A stretch of 64,000 nt of DNA from Tomocerus qinae (GCA_020055645.1 CM034549.1:7130001-7194000); one strand, 5' to 3'; counted from the stretch's first letter, positions 38,701 to 52,026 are shown. Translations and numbers: made by a program. Notes: a model not told the origin generated them from the letters alone.

Positions 38701-39734
38701 ATCCTTGAGATTGGCTTGTACAGCTGGAGCTGTCTGTCCTGAGAAACTTATAAAGGAAATGAAATTCAAGTATACCGTAGAAGCTGTCGGGGTAGGAATC
38801 CCAAAATTATATTCATGGGTTAATTTAGACAATACTAGGTCAGATGCTATTTTGGATTGTTGCAGAGTTTGTACGGGATGACGGAAACGTCGCCTGTATT
38901 TTTCCAAAGTTTGACCGAAGACACAGACAGTCAGCGATCTCAGACGGTCGGTTATCCACATGAACATGTGGAAGTCAAATTAGTAGATTCTGATGGAAGA
39001 ATTGTTCCAACGGGAAGTGCCGGGGAAATGTGTGTACGGGGATACGTAACTATGCAAGGTTATTGGGACGAACCCGAACAGACTGCGGAAGTAATAAAAC
39101 CTTCCAAATGGCTCCACACTGGGTAAGCATTTATTACCATCCTTAACCCCTTTCAAAATTGGTGCTAAATAATTAATTGTATAATGAAGACTCCTCCCTA
39201 AGTATTATGTCCGTTTTACCTTATATAAGTGAAATAATAAAAATAGTTCCGAATTTTCTTGAATTTTAAACGTAATTTAGGGATCTGGCAGTAATGGCGG
39301 AGACTGGCCATGCGAGGATTGTTGGCAGACTAAAAGACATGATTATTCGAGGAGGAGAAAATATTTATCCTCGAGAAATCGAAGATTTTCTTCATACGAA
39401 CCCCAAAATTAAAGAAGCACAAGTTTTTGGAGTTCCAGATTCTCGTCTTGGTGAACAGGTTGCTGCATGGGTACATGTAAAGGAAGGGGAGTCTATGACT
39501 GAAGAAAATCTACGGGAATTCTGCAAAGGACAAGTACGGATTGAAAAAATGTTCAGTTGCAAATTTATTCCTTTTGAAAAGAATTACAGTAATTTTTTAT
39601 TGATTTTGTAGATTTCTCACTACAAAATACCCAAGTATATCACCTTCACTAGGGAATTCCCAAAAACCACCTCTGGGAAAATTCAAAAGTTCAAAATGAG
39701 GGATGAATGCGTGAAACGATTTGAACTAATTTGA
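35744..39734 (+). CDS. Acyl-CoA synthetase family member 2-like, medium-chain type
   Basis: Eleven phase-consistent exons: 35744-35788, 35865-35911, 35981-36212, 36384-36512, 36699-36919, 37091-37211, 37617-37712, 38477-38791, 38866-39122, 39281-39533 and 39612-39734; 612 aa. The N-terminus is basic ([18 protein letters not shown]), suiting mitochondrial import. The ATP/AMP signature is [15 protein letters not shown] (Ala for the usual Pro), followed by [18 protein letters not shown] and [11 protein letters not shown], the hinge [16 protein letters not shown], and the C-terminal lysine motif [15 protein letters not shown]. These enzymes activate fatty acids by ATP-dependent adenylation and thioesterification to CoA; order and motifs follow ACSF2 closely. 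The first two short exons are the least certain. The 5' end lies ~230 bp after a hAT insertion. Confidence 0.9.
37231..37560. repeat. Dispersed MITE-like repeat in ACSF2-like intron
   Basis: Starts TAAGGATGGTTAATAGCAGG and continues GAGCATACACTTTG, clearly related to the element at 52871-53136. It also contains an internal inverted repeat (GTAGGATTAGAGTATAG... near 37288, inverted near 37555). Confidence 0.75.
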
Positions 39735-40103
39735 CTTTAAAATGATGTATATATTCTGATCTGAATTACTTTTGCATATAAAATGAGATATTGTTGAATT
39801 CTCTTGGTGCCGGTGTACTAAAAAAACCATTTTGTAAGGTTTTGAATTCTGTAGTGCTTTATTTTACATAATGACGCTACAATAAAATAATATTATTTAA
39901 GATTGTTTGATACGGTAAAACGAATAGAAACTTCTATATAGTCTAATTTTATAACATACTAATTGTAGCTAATCTAAAAATTGTTTAACTCAATCTTAAA
40001 GATCTGAACTTATAATTAGTATTGAATATTCTGCATCTTACTCAAGCTTTTTTGTTTCCCGACTTCCAAAATTATAGTGTCCAGGCACTTCGTCGGTATA
40101 TAA
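39735..40103. other. Convergent intergenic spacer
   Basis: 369 bp between the 3' ends of the ACSF2-like (+) and CatSper-like (-) genes. AATAAA at about 39882 (plus) is a plausible polyadenylation signal for the former. Confidence 0.6.
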
Positions 40104-43100
40104 CTAGGAAGTTTCGTCTGAAGACTTTTTTCGATGTTCTGTTTGATGTTTCTCTTCATGCTCCAAAGAATCCTTTATTTGAGCTGTCAAATTGGCATTT
40201 TTCAAAATACCGGTTTCCTTATTTTTTGCGGTCAAGGCTTGTAATCTTTTGGTGATGATTTGTTCGTAGACAAGATCAGTCCAAGTACCGGCTCCTGAGC
40301 GGGGATTAATTGCTGGTAGAACGATACTAGACGCATCACTCCTTAGAGATTCTGCATACAATGCCTCTGGTCCTAATTCGGGCTTATCCTTGGCCCACGC
40401 TTCCTTGTCTCCTTTATCTAAGTCTTGTTTAGTCTTGGCACCGAATTTAGGGATTTTGAGGTGACCTTGAATGGAGCCGATGATATGTGCCTTTCGGATG
40501 GATTGTTCTTCCGTATTAACAGACACGGTAATATCCTTAAGGAGTTTTGGGAGTGTGTAGATCACGATCTGAATCCATCCATAAATCTTCAGTTTATTAG
40601 CACGCCATACTTTTTTGTGGGATCGAGTGCAGTAGTAGAGCAAGTACAAAATACACAATATGAATATACAGAAGAGGATCGTTATCAGCAACTGGACCTC
40701 AGGGGATGGAGGAATCCCATACAGAAGCAGATCAAATTCCTTCTCGAACAGACACAGAGTATTGTTGTCTACTCCTCTGTTAGAAAAGGCGATTCGAAAC
40801 CAAAAGATACTCTCTCCCAGGATCGTTGGCGTAACTCGAGCACATGGGGACAGCGTATGACATACCCATTTGATACTCGACTCTCTAGATGTTAATACAA
40901 CATGGCGAGATTGAGCTTTTTCGCCTTTTTTTTCTTCAGAACTCGTTCGCCTCTTTTTAGTGTTTGTCTCATCATCCCATTCTGTCACAAACAACAACAA
41001 ACATTTATTATTACGAATTGGGACATTCGCTTTGCACAATTTCTTAATTCCAGCGAATATTATTGGGAAATAAATATGAAATTTTACCTGCCCAGATCAA
41101 GCTCACATCGGATACACCTGGAACGTTATAAGCTTCTATTTCTTCTTCAGTATACTTTTGCATTGTATTTCGAGAATAACCACCAGCAATCACTTTCATC
41201 GTGTATCGCCCTTTAAAAGGTATATAAATTTGTCTTGACAAGTCAAATATTTCAAAATGAAGTTTAACAGTTTTTCGGGCAAAGAAACAGGCCAACTCCT
41301 TATTGTAGCACTGATCTGAGCGGCCATACAGGACTGGAAAACAATTACAAAGAATATTTTAATATTGGTTATCATAGACATTTTAAAAACAACATATTGC
41401 TTCGTAATATGATTACATAGTCTGTATTCAAAGTTTCAATACAAAGTATGTTCAATTTAAAACTCGGTGTATTTAAAATACATTTTTGTACATTAAATAA
41501 AATACCCAACTTCCAATGATATGATGTACAGCTTATTTAAATTTTACCTTTCTTGTTCCTGAACTTTATAGAGTTCAGTGTCGAGTTCCAGTCGAACACT
41601 ATTGTCGTAGAATCTAAACATCCTGCCAAAACGAGTAAAGAGACTGAGTTGTCTACGGGCTTCTCCTGTGTTTTGAAGCATTTCCCAAAACCGCCAATGA
41701 AATGGAAAACGACGGGGATGTGGAAAAGATTTTGTCCTGGAAGACTTTGAGGCAAATTGCTTTCTTGATTGAGTTCCATAATGACCCTGAATTTGACGGC
41801 GGCGTTTTCGTCTTTCCGGACTCTCTCTGTATTGATTTTGAGCAAAGAGCCATTGGCATTGTCCACATTTAGCTGAATTTGACCAATATTTTGTTCCGCA
41901 TACGAAGTCAGGGCAAAGCTTGCCTCATTTTTGATAGAAAACTCTAATTCGTAGGTGACAACCATGCCATAGTCCATTGATACATAGAATATTTGAATTT
42001 CATCCTTCAGTTCCCGGATATTGTCGTCAGGATCAACATAGATGCCATAGTCCGTTGTATTTCCAAGAATCCAATTTAAGTAGCCAATCTGTGACGCGAT
42101 TTGTTTTCTACTTTTCCAATACGCGATTGGATCAATACTAACTCGCGAGTAAGGCTCGATTTGGGGATGGAAGAGACTCTTGTAAACGATTCCAAATGCT
42201 GTTGCTTGATAGGCCACCAGAGAAGAATGACCGAAAAACTCTCCCATGGACGGGTGTTGTATCGGAGGTCGAAGGAAAAAGGTTTGAGTTCTCTTATAGG
42301 ACATCGAGTAATTTTCTGAAATTTTGGGGGAACTAAATGGACAATACAATTCCCAATCCCATCGTTCATCGTTATCGTCGGATTTCAAGCCAAGTGTGGG
42401 GAGAGAAAGAGGGTCATCTATGAACGTCTCCTCCTTTTTGCTACTGACTTCATCCATCTTAGTCATAAAGTAATTATTCTGAAATATTTGAGTCACCAAA
42501 ACAGGACGCTTTAAAATGTGTGTAGCTTCACCTTGTCTGGTAACGGCAACCATTTCAAACAAATTGTTCTTTGAGTCAAACATCACACTGAAGGGAATGG
42601 CATCTTTGAGCCCTGGGATATTAGAAACGACAGTTTGTGTCATGCTGTAGCCAGGGCTTGGTCTTAGTCGGACAGGCTTCAATTCTCCAGTACTTCCATA
42701 CCACAATTCTCGAAGGTTTGTCAGAAACGAAAAATGTCCCGCATCGTCAAATGCCATTACGACAATATGTTGTGGTTTCAGGGGATTTTTGGGGTCGTCT
42801 TTTTTCGGAAAAGCGTGTACATATGAAAAACTGCGACCGCCATCAGTGCTGTGAATAAGGCTGGTTCCGTACAAGTACATATGACTGGATAGCATTCGCG
42901 TATAAGTTATATGTGACAAGAATAAAAAGCCTTCTTGTCCTTCAGCACCAGAATATTCATAAAATGTACATCCGGGATCATTTTCACTGTCAGTTCCGGA
43001 GAAGTATGAGGTTTGGAGGCCATGTGCCATGATCGTTTGAACTGATTCCTTATGATCCACTTTAGAAAACAGTCCGTATTATTATGGTTCCGCTGCCACA

Positions 43101-46100
43101 TTAATCTCTTTGTATTCGAAAGATAATGGATCATTACGTTGCATTACAATGGATCTCCCACGTTGATTTGCTCCACTCGAAGTTTGCGCTGAAGTTAAGC
43201 CTTTGTATTCCAACATATGATCCATTGTCTTTCGAATACAAAGAGATTAATGTGGCAGCGGAACCATAATAATTACAACATTATTAAATCTGGAATTATA
43301 TTATCTGGTTTGAAGGTAGGGAAATAATTTTCACGTTGGGGGTCCCACTTATTCACGTTGGGGAGGCTGAAAGTACTTTATAAGATAAGATTTTTCAGAA
43401 CTATACGTTTCTTTTAAAAGGCTCCGTTCAGAAGTTATTTCGGTTTTTTCGAAATCTTCCACTTTTTTACCTAAATTGATCTACACAGCCTAAGTGGCTG
43501 GACGGATTGGGACGAAATTGGTTTTAAAGTGACCGTTGAAGCATTACCTTGATGGCATGTGGTATCAGTATTGAGCTACGAGGTCAACTTTTTAAGTTAT
43601 GACATATTTTTCGAAAAGGTCCCAAATGGCCTGATATTGGTCATTACAGGAATCGTCGATATCTTGTGAACTACTTGATAGATTTTAATGGGACTTGTTT
43701 TAAAATGACCTCAAGAGCATTAGCGACTTGGTGTCTGGCAAAATTAGCAAAATTGAAATACGACGTCAAGATTTTGATTTACGTTGCAGGTTTGTAAAAA
43801 TTTTAAGCTGTACTGGCTTTTCTAAATATGACCTCGTAGCTCAATTCTGAGATCACACCATTGAGGTAATGTTCCTACGGTCACTTTAAAACATATTTCG
43901 TACAAATCCGTCCAGTCGTTTAGGCTGCGGAAGTCAAGGTCAAAAAAAGTGGAAGATTTTGAAAAAACCGCAATAACTTCTGAATGGAGCATTTAAAAAA
44001 AGTATATTTCTGAAAAATCTTATCTTATAAAGTACTTTTAGCACCCCAAAAGTGGGACCCCCAACGTGAAAATCATTTCCCTATCTTCAAGGTATCAGAT
44101 ATAGTAACAGAATACTTATAGAATATTGACAGTTTGACAGTGAAGTAGTTGGATGGAATTACCAATAATTTTCTTACCTATGCATGGAATTCGGGGTAAC
44201 ATACTGTCGATCGTCCATTTCTGTGAAGAAGTTGCTGAATTGTCTCCATGATTTGTAAAAGAAGCGACTATGTAGTAATAAATGTTGAAAACGCTTTTGG
44301 GAGGAGCTGGATTTTCTCCCTTGACCGTCATTCGGACTAAAACTTGAATAGTACTTTCTTTGGCAGGAACTGGAGTTGCATCTAAAGCCACACACCATCC
44401 CGGAAAATCTGTACTGATTCCTTCTACATTGGCCATTTCTTGATTCTTTGCATGGTTGCAAATCTTTTCAATTTCTGTGATTTTTTCGTTGTACTCATCC
44501 GTGGCACTTTTGATTTCATTCCAGATCAGTGGACTTCCTGAGTGCACAAGCTTTCCCATAAACACCTTCTCCTTTCCATTCCCCGTTTCTTCTCCGTAGG
44601 TCACGCCCACAACAATGTCACTCGTCATCATTGAAGTGCGAGCACTCCGAACAAGCTTGAAACATTCCCTCAACTTGTCCTCCTCATCTGACTGCCATAG
44701 TTTGTTCGAGTTCTGAGTGTCGAAACTATTTCCGTACAGAGCAACCAAGCCATGCAGAGTCACCAACAACAACCGATCCTCCATTGCTATCACATCAAAA
44801 ACTCCTCTAGATTCTGTCCCATTATTGTAATCTAGATTGGCGTACCCAATTCGGTAATGCTTAATCGGAAATTCTTCATCAGACACGTCAAGATACGAAT
44901 ACATAGGACGGCCGCCATCAAAAACGCATTTTGTCTTCTCTTCAAAAACCAAGCCCTTTTCACTTCCAGGCGTTATTTCCCATTCAAAATAATTGAACAG
45001 CTTCATGTCCGCATCCCCAAGGATCAACTGGTTGTCAAAATTATAATAAAACATGTTTATAAGTGGTTACATAACTTAAAACTTACATAAAAAGAAAATA
45101 GGTTATTTTCTAATTTGAATAAGTCAATTAGATTACATACATATATTATGCGTATGAGTTTGAGTATTATTTAAAGCAGTTTATCTGCTTTGTATGCGAA
45201 TACTATTTCTGCATGATTGTCAATCCTAGTGTTTCATTTTTGCCGGCTAAAATTTATTTTGACCAGCCATTTAAAGTATTTGAAATGGCTAGTGGCCAAA
45301 AATCATGGTTTTTTAAATTTCCCGCCAAATCATGGATGATTTTCTCACATTTTTCACAGAACTCCATTTGACTATTTTTGGCTATTTCAGCCATTTTGAC
45401 CACATTAGCCACTGGCCACTGGCTAACAAATTATTTCAACCTGCCAGCCGGCCATATTAGCCAGCCATTTAAATGGCTGGTCAGTGGTCACCGAAATCTG
45501 GTCAATCCCTGTGCACCATAAACTTTCGAACTGATTTGAGCTAATTAATTAATAACTTTGGTTCTGGTTACCCTAAACGTCGTGGAAAAACTTATTCGAC
45601 AGCTGAAATGTATTGTCACACTACTGAACAAGTTAAAATCATTTCATGATAGGGGAAATGAGCAAACAATTGAAAATAGCTGAAAATCGACTTGACATCG
45701 TTTCTATTCATCATACAAGGTAGTGTAATACCGATAATTAATACCTTGTTCGACCGCTAATAAGTATTGTGACATTTCTAAAAACGCGTCAAATATCTAA
45801 ACAGCGCCCAAACTGCTTTTTGTTGTACCCTTTTTCCAATAATCGTTATTAATACATCGTAATTTTATCAAAAACATCTTACAAGATTAGGCGCATAGAA
45901 TCCAGCAAAAACTACCACTGGTGCACTTCCGGAAGTATAACTTGGCGAGAGAAGATCATCTACAGAAATTTAAATGACGAGAGTTAAAAAATAAACAAAT
46001 CATTTTAAGTAGCAAAAAACCAGTTATAATATAAAATCATTAAATGTAGACGCGGCTGGCATTTGGTTAAGGAATTCATGTTATTTTGGCAATATTAATT

Positions 46101-49100
46101 TGGTTTTTGTCACCTTACCTAAACTTAAAGGTAGATATTCGTCAAGGTAAAGTTTTGGACAAGAGGTTTCAACTTGGTTGATACAGGTCTCGTATTCATC
46201 GATGGCTCTGTCGTCATTTCTCGACAACTTGACTATTGGAAAATATTTAAACGGGTTAGTCAGTACATCATTACGCTCGAAATTAATTTTTCCCTGTCCT
46301 GGAATGATTCTTGAATGGAAAGTTGACACATAAACAGACGTTGACAATTCTTCAAATACGTCATCCGCTGAAACGGTTACGCTAAAAATTGGTATATGAA
46401 GAAGGACCTAAATACAAAGTAAATAATCTTTACTCTACATAAACGTAAAGTGGGACATGCGCATGGAATTCTTTCACTATTCTTGTATAAATGTTTGTAT
46501 ATATGTCCGTAATATTTTGTAATTAATGAGTAAGGGTAATATTTTGTAATTAATGAGCAAGGACTAGACTATCAGTACTGATTCCAATCAACGGTCTATG
46601 AAATTCGGGCCAATGCGCAGTCGCTAGAAATTTACTGATTTCAACATTTTCTAGCACACTTTATGTGCTAGGATTCAACTAGTATTTAATAAAGACGGAT
46701 ATGTTACAGGACATTGTAAGACCGGAAATATGCAAAATTTTGAGGATATTTGAATTTTTTCAAATCAACATTTTGATATTTATCGAAAATGACCTTTAAA
46801 ACAACTTGTTGACTGACAAATGTTACTTTCTTTTAAGTTTGATTAATTTAAATTAGAAAGTTCGTTAAAAGTCAAAGATTTTAAATAAATCAAATATCAA
46901 TGGCATTTGGCATATTTCCGGTCTAGTCTGTACAAACTTGTATAAATTAGGCGAAGTTCATTATAAATCAAAATTTGATTTTCGTAAATACAAAACAATT
47001 GTCCGGTTATTTGTTTAATCTAGCTGAAGTTTAAATTTGAATACCATAGGGGCTGAAAAAGCTGGGTAGCACAATCCTTTATGACATTTTAATAATTCAT
47101 CTTGAGATCGTTTAGCCAAAATATTGTCCAAATTGTCTTCACCATCCAAATTCACCAATGATGTACGAAACTTGATTTTCATAGCCGTCCGAACTTTGGC
47201 TCGATTACTGTTAGGCGAATACTGTACAATAATAGATAGAATCTTTAGTTACTTTAGTTAAAGTAAATTACTGACTGCCAAAAAGTATGCTAACCAAAAT
47301 GAAGGGAATACCAAATACCTGTAAAGACAGTAGAGGATATCCTCCATTTATAATTAATCGGTAGAAACTCTCCTGGTAGCCCTCTTCACATTCGTCCCGA
47401 ATAGTGATAAAATATGGAAACACAAAGTAGCTTTCACTACCGTCTTCTATGGTGGTCTTGTCCAGATAGCGAGTTGTGTCAGGTCTTTTGAGTTTCTCTT
47501 CAATATTCGTCGCTTTTAATTCATTATAATAGTGAGCCCAGAGTTTGTAGGGCGATCTCACTCTAGAGAAATCAATTTTCCAACGGCAATTGGCAAAATT
47601 GGTTAATTCAAATATTTTGGGTGGGTCGACGCGAGGACAGCTGAGGGCACTGATTTGACGACGCTCTACTTCAGGGAGATCTGGAGTGTTCGGCCTTGAG
47701 TGCGAGGTAAGACAATGCACTCTGCACTTGGTGGCTGTGTACCCATGTTTAATACAGGAGTCTCTACTAAATTCTTTTAATATTTCTTCTTCACATTTGG
47801 ATATCATTTTGAAAGCTTCAACCATTACTTCCTCATTATACATATCTTTAAGGTACATAGGAGTATGCTTACTATAGCAAGTCTTGAAGATTTTAACTCG
47901 CTGCGGATTTTTACAGAACTCGTCAACAGTGGCCTGAGAAATAGTCTGGCTACACTTTTCTGAAATACACTGCTTCAAATCTTTCTCAGGCCCAGAGGCA
48001 AAGTCGTTACAAATTATGTTTAAACATTCCTTCGGAGTAGGCACATTAGAATATTTATGCGATTTATCTTTTTTGCACTTCTTCTTGTCGTCATCATAAC
48101 TTGGTCTTTTGTTGCACACATCTGAACATTTGGACTCTATCTCCGTAGTTGAACTTATGGAACCTGAATCAGTCAAGCTCTTTTTGCAGTTACTCTTACA
48201 GACATTTAATATTTCGTTGGATTGGCATTTAGCTTCACAATCTAACTTTGCCCTATTAGAAACATCACAATCTTCTCTCACCAAGCATGCTTCATAATTC
48301 ATCTTCGATTTCTCGCATTGATCTTCTAGGTCGTTTTCTTTAAAACACTGGTTTAGGCAAAATTTAAGGGCAAGTTCATAAGGGCACAATCCTTGACAAA
48401 TGGTTTTGGAAGACAATAGTATGCATTCGTCTCTCCACTCTTCCTTTGTTCTACTCGTATCTTTCTCCTTATGGTCTGCACAATAGCCTATTGATGCTTC
48501 CATAAGATAAGTATATAAGCACTTTCGTGGAGTTACAGGATCAAGGGGTGTTAATGCTGAGCACTTCGTTTCGTATTCTTTATATGCGAAATTCGCACAG
48601 GTTTGAACCAAAGCGTCATATGTCAACCAATAATCTCCCAAGTCAATAAAATCAATTCCAGGTTTGCTTAAGTATTTGTTTCCTTCATGTTTCTCCTTCG
48701 GAATCATACGTTCACATTCAAGTATAAGTGCTTCTTTTATACAGGTATTGTTCGTTGTACATTTGGTTATAAAATCCAAAGTCGGCTCTTTTATTGAAAA
48801 GCATTTACCTGCCGGAGAATATTTGCAAATGACATTCGACGCGTCTGCTTGACAGTGGTCAAAACACCGATTTCCACCATGTAAAAATGAACAGTCAAAC
48901 CACCTCGTTTTCTTTTCTTCATATGACAACTTCTCATCAACTTGGTTATAGCAAGCTACTAGTTTCTTACTATCTTGGCAAATTTTTATACAATGCTCTG
49001 TGTCCACAGTGTGAAAGCAATTTGCTGGATAGTGTTCAGGGTTATAGTTGTTATCCATTTCCACTGCCATACTAAATTCAATCACAGAGAGTATCAACAG

Positions 49101-49166
49101 AAAGTATAAAACTTTTATGATTTTATGAAATGGAGTTGAAACTGCTACTGAAGCCGATGGCGACAT
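40104..49166 (-). CDS. CatSper auxiliary subunit, gamma-like, with cysteine-rich N-terminal region
   Basis: Eight exons in consistent phase: 49166-47319, 47221-47045, 46407-46119, 45959-45883, 45027-44178, 43059-41548, 41333-41088 and 40981-40104; 1,958 aa. A signal peptide follows the chosen Met (IIKVLYFLLILSVIEFSMA). Residues ~35-500 are cysteine-rich, with dozens of Cys and no family I recognise. Then comes an extracellular domain of CatSper-subunit type (SYFVFPYFITIRDEC; GYPLLSLQ), a propeller-like region, a domain with YIPFKGRYTMKVIAGGYSRN and KYTEEEIEAYN, SPCARVTPTILGESIFWFRI near the membrane, one transmembrane helix (LLITILFCIFILCILYLLYY) and a ~170-aa charged cytosolic tail. CatSper complexes form the sperm-flagellum calcium channel; these subunits roof the pore. 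Assignment to gamma rather than beta or delta is tentative. No pore subunit lies in the window. Confidence 0.72.
43078..43272. repeat. Foldback repeat with 56-bp arms
   Basis: Arms 43078-43133 and 43217-43272 are inverted copies with one mismatch (gataatgg/gacaatgg); the loop is ~83 bp. It begins only ~20 bp upstream of the acceptor of a CatSper-like exon (minus strand). Confidence 0.92.
43310..44090. mobile_element. Non-autonomous long-TIR element (781 bp) in an intron
   Basis: Starts TTGAAGGTAGGGAAATAATT and ends in its inverted copy (TTGAAGATAGGGAAATGATT). Arms of about 250 bp are similar throughout, including TTTTCACGTTGGGGGTCCCA and AGTACTTTATAAGATAAGAT. A 3-bp GGT stands directly outside both ends (43307-43309 and 44091-44093), a possible target duplication. 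No coding capacity. Confidence 0.85.
45215..45512. repeat. Repeat rich in TGGCCA/AGCCA palindromic segments
   Basis: Within the 855-bp intron before the exon ending at 45027, a ~270-bp stretch is full of short inverted TGGCT/AGCCA units (for example CCAGCCATTTAAATGGCTGG at about 45459-45478). Related GTCAATCC words sit at both margins. Probably a decayed MITE; borders uncertain. Confidence 0.45.
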
Positions 49167-51241
49167 TCTTGGAACTTCCCAATTTCGCCGGTTTATCGGA
49201 GCTCGAAATGATTTTCTACTTTGATTTCCACCAGTGCGAATTTTGTAGATAAGAATTTGATGAAGCGAACGAGACAAGGACGAGATAGAAAAAGACCAAA
49301 ACGTCAATAAATTCATCAAGCTATAAAAGAACCGGGAAAATAGAAACTTTAATAGGCCGCACTAAAAATTTCACATTATGGGCAAGATGCAACCAGAAAA
49401 ACGCTCACTATTTGTATAAAAGTTCAAACTCTATTGTATTGTGAGACTTTCTCTACTGAACCCACCTGATGCGGGGAAGGGGAGGGGGCAGGGATGGGAG
49501 CGGGAATCAGTCTATTTCCCTTATGACGGTCCATAATAGTAGCTATCCAAACAAATATTACATTTATAGGACTAGATATTTTATTTTTTAATTGGAAATA
49601 GATGAATAGATGTACAACTTTCAGATCAGACACAGGCCCCCAGAGGCCAAAGAGCACCAAAGGGCGTCTTCTGTTAGTACGCTGTGCTGAAAACCAATGC
49701 AAAACTGGAATCTTTGGGCGTCAGCTTCCTAATTCTAAGTGCGACAAGAAGCTACCGGATAATTTATGCAGATCTTCACCGCCTCCTTCTCCTCTAGCTT
49801 CTTCATCTTCAGCGACTCCTCAGAAATGTCAACAAAGTGAATTAGAAAAGCAGGAATAAAATTTGATAAATTTTTATTAATGCTTTCATTTTTTCGTGGA
49901 CAAAAATTTTATTAATTTCGTAATTTTTGGCAATTTTTTCTGTTTGAATAAAAATTTTAATTCTAATATTTTCATCAATTAATTTTCTTATCGTTACTAA
50001 TTTTGTCAGTTATAAATTTTTAATTATTTACAATTTTTTCGTAAATAAACATGGACAATGATTCTTATAAATTGAATCAATTTATTTGATATAAATATTC
50101 CTTTGAAGTGATTAAAATTTTTGATGTTTCAGATTTCCAAAACCTCTTAAGCTTACAAATATATCTGTACCTACCTTAAATGACACTTCATTATTAAGCC
50201 AAACAAAATGTCCTAATGTCCACAAGCCACAAAAATATTTAAGCTATTTAAAAAAGTTGCCAACAATATTTTGTTTTGGTATACGATTGCAGTGTGAGAG
50301 AATTATAATTAGCAGTAGAAAATTAGTCAATAATGTTCTGCCAGCGCCAGCTTAGGACGACGCATTGCATTTTAATGCTTTTGGAACCATATAATAATAT
50401 GTGAGCCTTATAATTATTTAGCTGAATTTTTCCATTTTTAGAGATTTAGTCTCTTTGATATTAACAAAAATACTTGTCTTATAGTCAAAAGGAATGGGAG
50501 CTAATATTTAACTATGCAATTAAATTTTGGGCTATCTCTATTTGTATTTTAATTGTATGATAATTAGTCCCGAAGAATAAACTAGTCTCCTTTTGATTCT
50601 AAATATTTAATGACTAAATTGTAAATATATCATATTATATTTTATTGTACTGTCCTCATTAGTTCAGATTTTTAATTTAGCACAAGAGTTTAAGAACAAT
50701 GTCTTATTATCACAATAATTATAATTAATGAGATTGAATAAATCATTATCTAATAATCCGGCAACGTGCCAGATCAGTACGTTCTCGTCCTGGGAGAAAT
50801 ATCTACCTGTAATAATAATAATTAAATGTAGTTGTTAACGTAGATTAATGCAATTTAAGATTATTAGTGAAACCATAAATAAAAAGTAATGTATTAAAAT
50901 TGTTATACGAATGTCAATTTAGATATTAGAGAATATTATAGATTCTTATGTCTGGCTGTCACTACGATATTGTACAGCAACATAAACGTAGGTCTAATCA
51001 AAAAACATTCAAATTGTAATTTAATGCTGAATGCAGAATTCAGACAATAAAAAGGTTGAATAACTAGAAACTGAGAATATTTCTTGATCATGTCTTCTCT
51101 TAAAAAAAGTTTTAAAAAATGGAGGAAAATGATTTAAGACGAAGCAAGGCCATTTAAGCAGCAAAAGCAGAAATTTCCTTACAGATATAGTAGAGTGGGT
51201 TTCAATTAAAACGTTGATAAGCTTGAATCGTGTAGTATTTT
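49167..51241. other. Intergenic, mostly empty; one weak small ORF
   Basis: A plus-strand frame at 49602-49859 (85 codons, Ser/Pro-rich end) is less AT-rich than its surroundings, follows an acceptor-like TAG and is followed at once by AATAAA. It could be a terminal exon, but I recognise no homologue. The rest is AT-rich without support. Confidence 0.4.
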
Positions 51242-52026
51242 TCAGACATAGTGATGATGTTTGACTGTTCCGTGGGCGGGTCCATTCCAGGGATTCGTCG
51301 TTTTCCCCGTGAAGCCTCTGTTGGGATCCACTTTGGCTGTTGCCCCAATTCCGAGTCCATCTAAACCCAAGTTGCCTCCGTAATCCCTAAAGTCCGGCAT
51401 CTTTCCTAGTTCTCCGTCGTTGACAAATTCCGGAGGTTTACATTCTTTACAAAGTCCTTTGAAGGATTTACTGCAGGAACATTTCTTCTTTGACTCTTTC
51501 CCGTTACCCGTTCCATTTAAACTGTCTTCCTTTGTTGAGAAACCGCAATAATGACCTGTATTGTCTCCGTACCAGTAACAAAATACAAATATTGCGCTTC
51601 TGCAAATATCATAAAATTAATTATTATTGCACATTGCTCTTTAGCTTCCCTCGACACGACGCAATTGACAGAATTCCTCAAGGAATGCCTGATTTTTTAA
51701 CTAAATTTATAACTTACTTCGAAAAAAAATTAACTAAAGCCAGAATAATAAAAATAAGTTTCTCAGCGTATAAAAATATCAAGAATGAAATCTCTTGACG
51801 TTAGAACCATTTAACCACCCACTACAAACAAAGCCAATGACCTAAGTAAATTAATTCGCGACTGATTGTTTTGGTTTACTAATTATTATGCAAAAATATG
51901 CCTAAATATGCTTTCTGAAAACATTTACTGGAACCAATTATTGCAATGATCGAATCTTAATTTCTTTTCTTACGTGACAAGGAAAATTATGATAAGTATA
52001 GCGAGCAACAAATATCCAGAAACCAT
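51242..52026 (-). CDS. Small secreted or membrane-anchored protein, unknown
   Basis: Two exons, 52026-51974 and 51599-51242, join in phase (AC|A) to give 136 aa. The N-terminus is one strongly hydrophobic stretch (MVSGYLLLAILIIIFLVT, continuing SAIFVFCYWYG across the junction), a signal anchor or uncleaved signal. A short Cys/Lys segment follows (KKKCSCSKSFKGLCKECKPP) with a CxC...CxxC spacing, then a Gly/Asp-rich tail (YGGNLGLDGLGIG) ending VKHHHYV before TGA. Donor (CAC|GTAAGA) and acceptor (TTTGCAG) are good. I know no family for it. A cuticular, neuropeptide-like or metal-binding role cannot be decided from sequence. The first exon is too short to stand out as an open frame. Confidence 0.62.

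Noticed and set aside
47268..49319. Cysteine-rich ORF as a separate secreted protein
   Set aside because: The donor at 47318 and the following exons continue in phase into the CatSper-like part, and the last ~100 residues already look like a CatSper ectodomain. RNA evidence could still overturn this.
49602..49859. Small Ser/Pro-rich gene
   Set aside because: Only a weak acceptor and a following AATAAA support it; no homologue recognised, so left as part of the intergenic entry.
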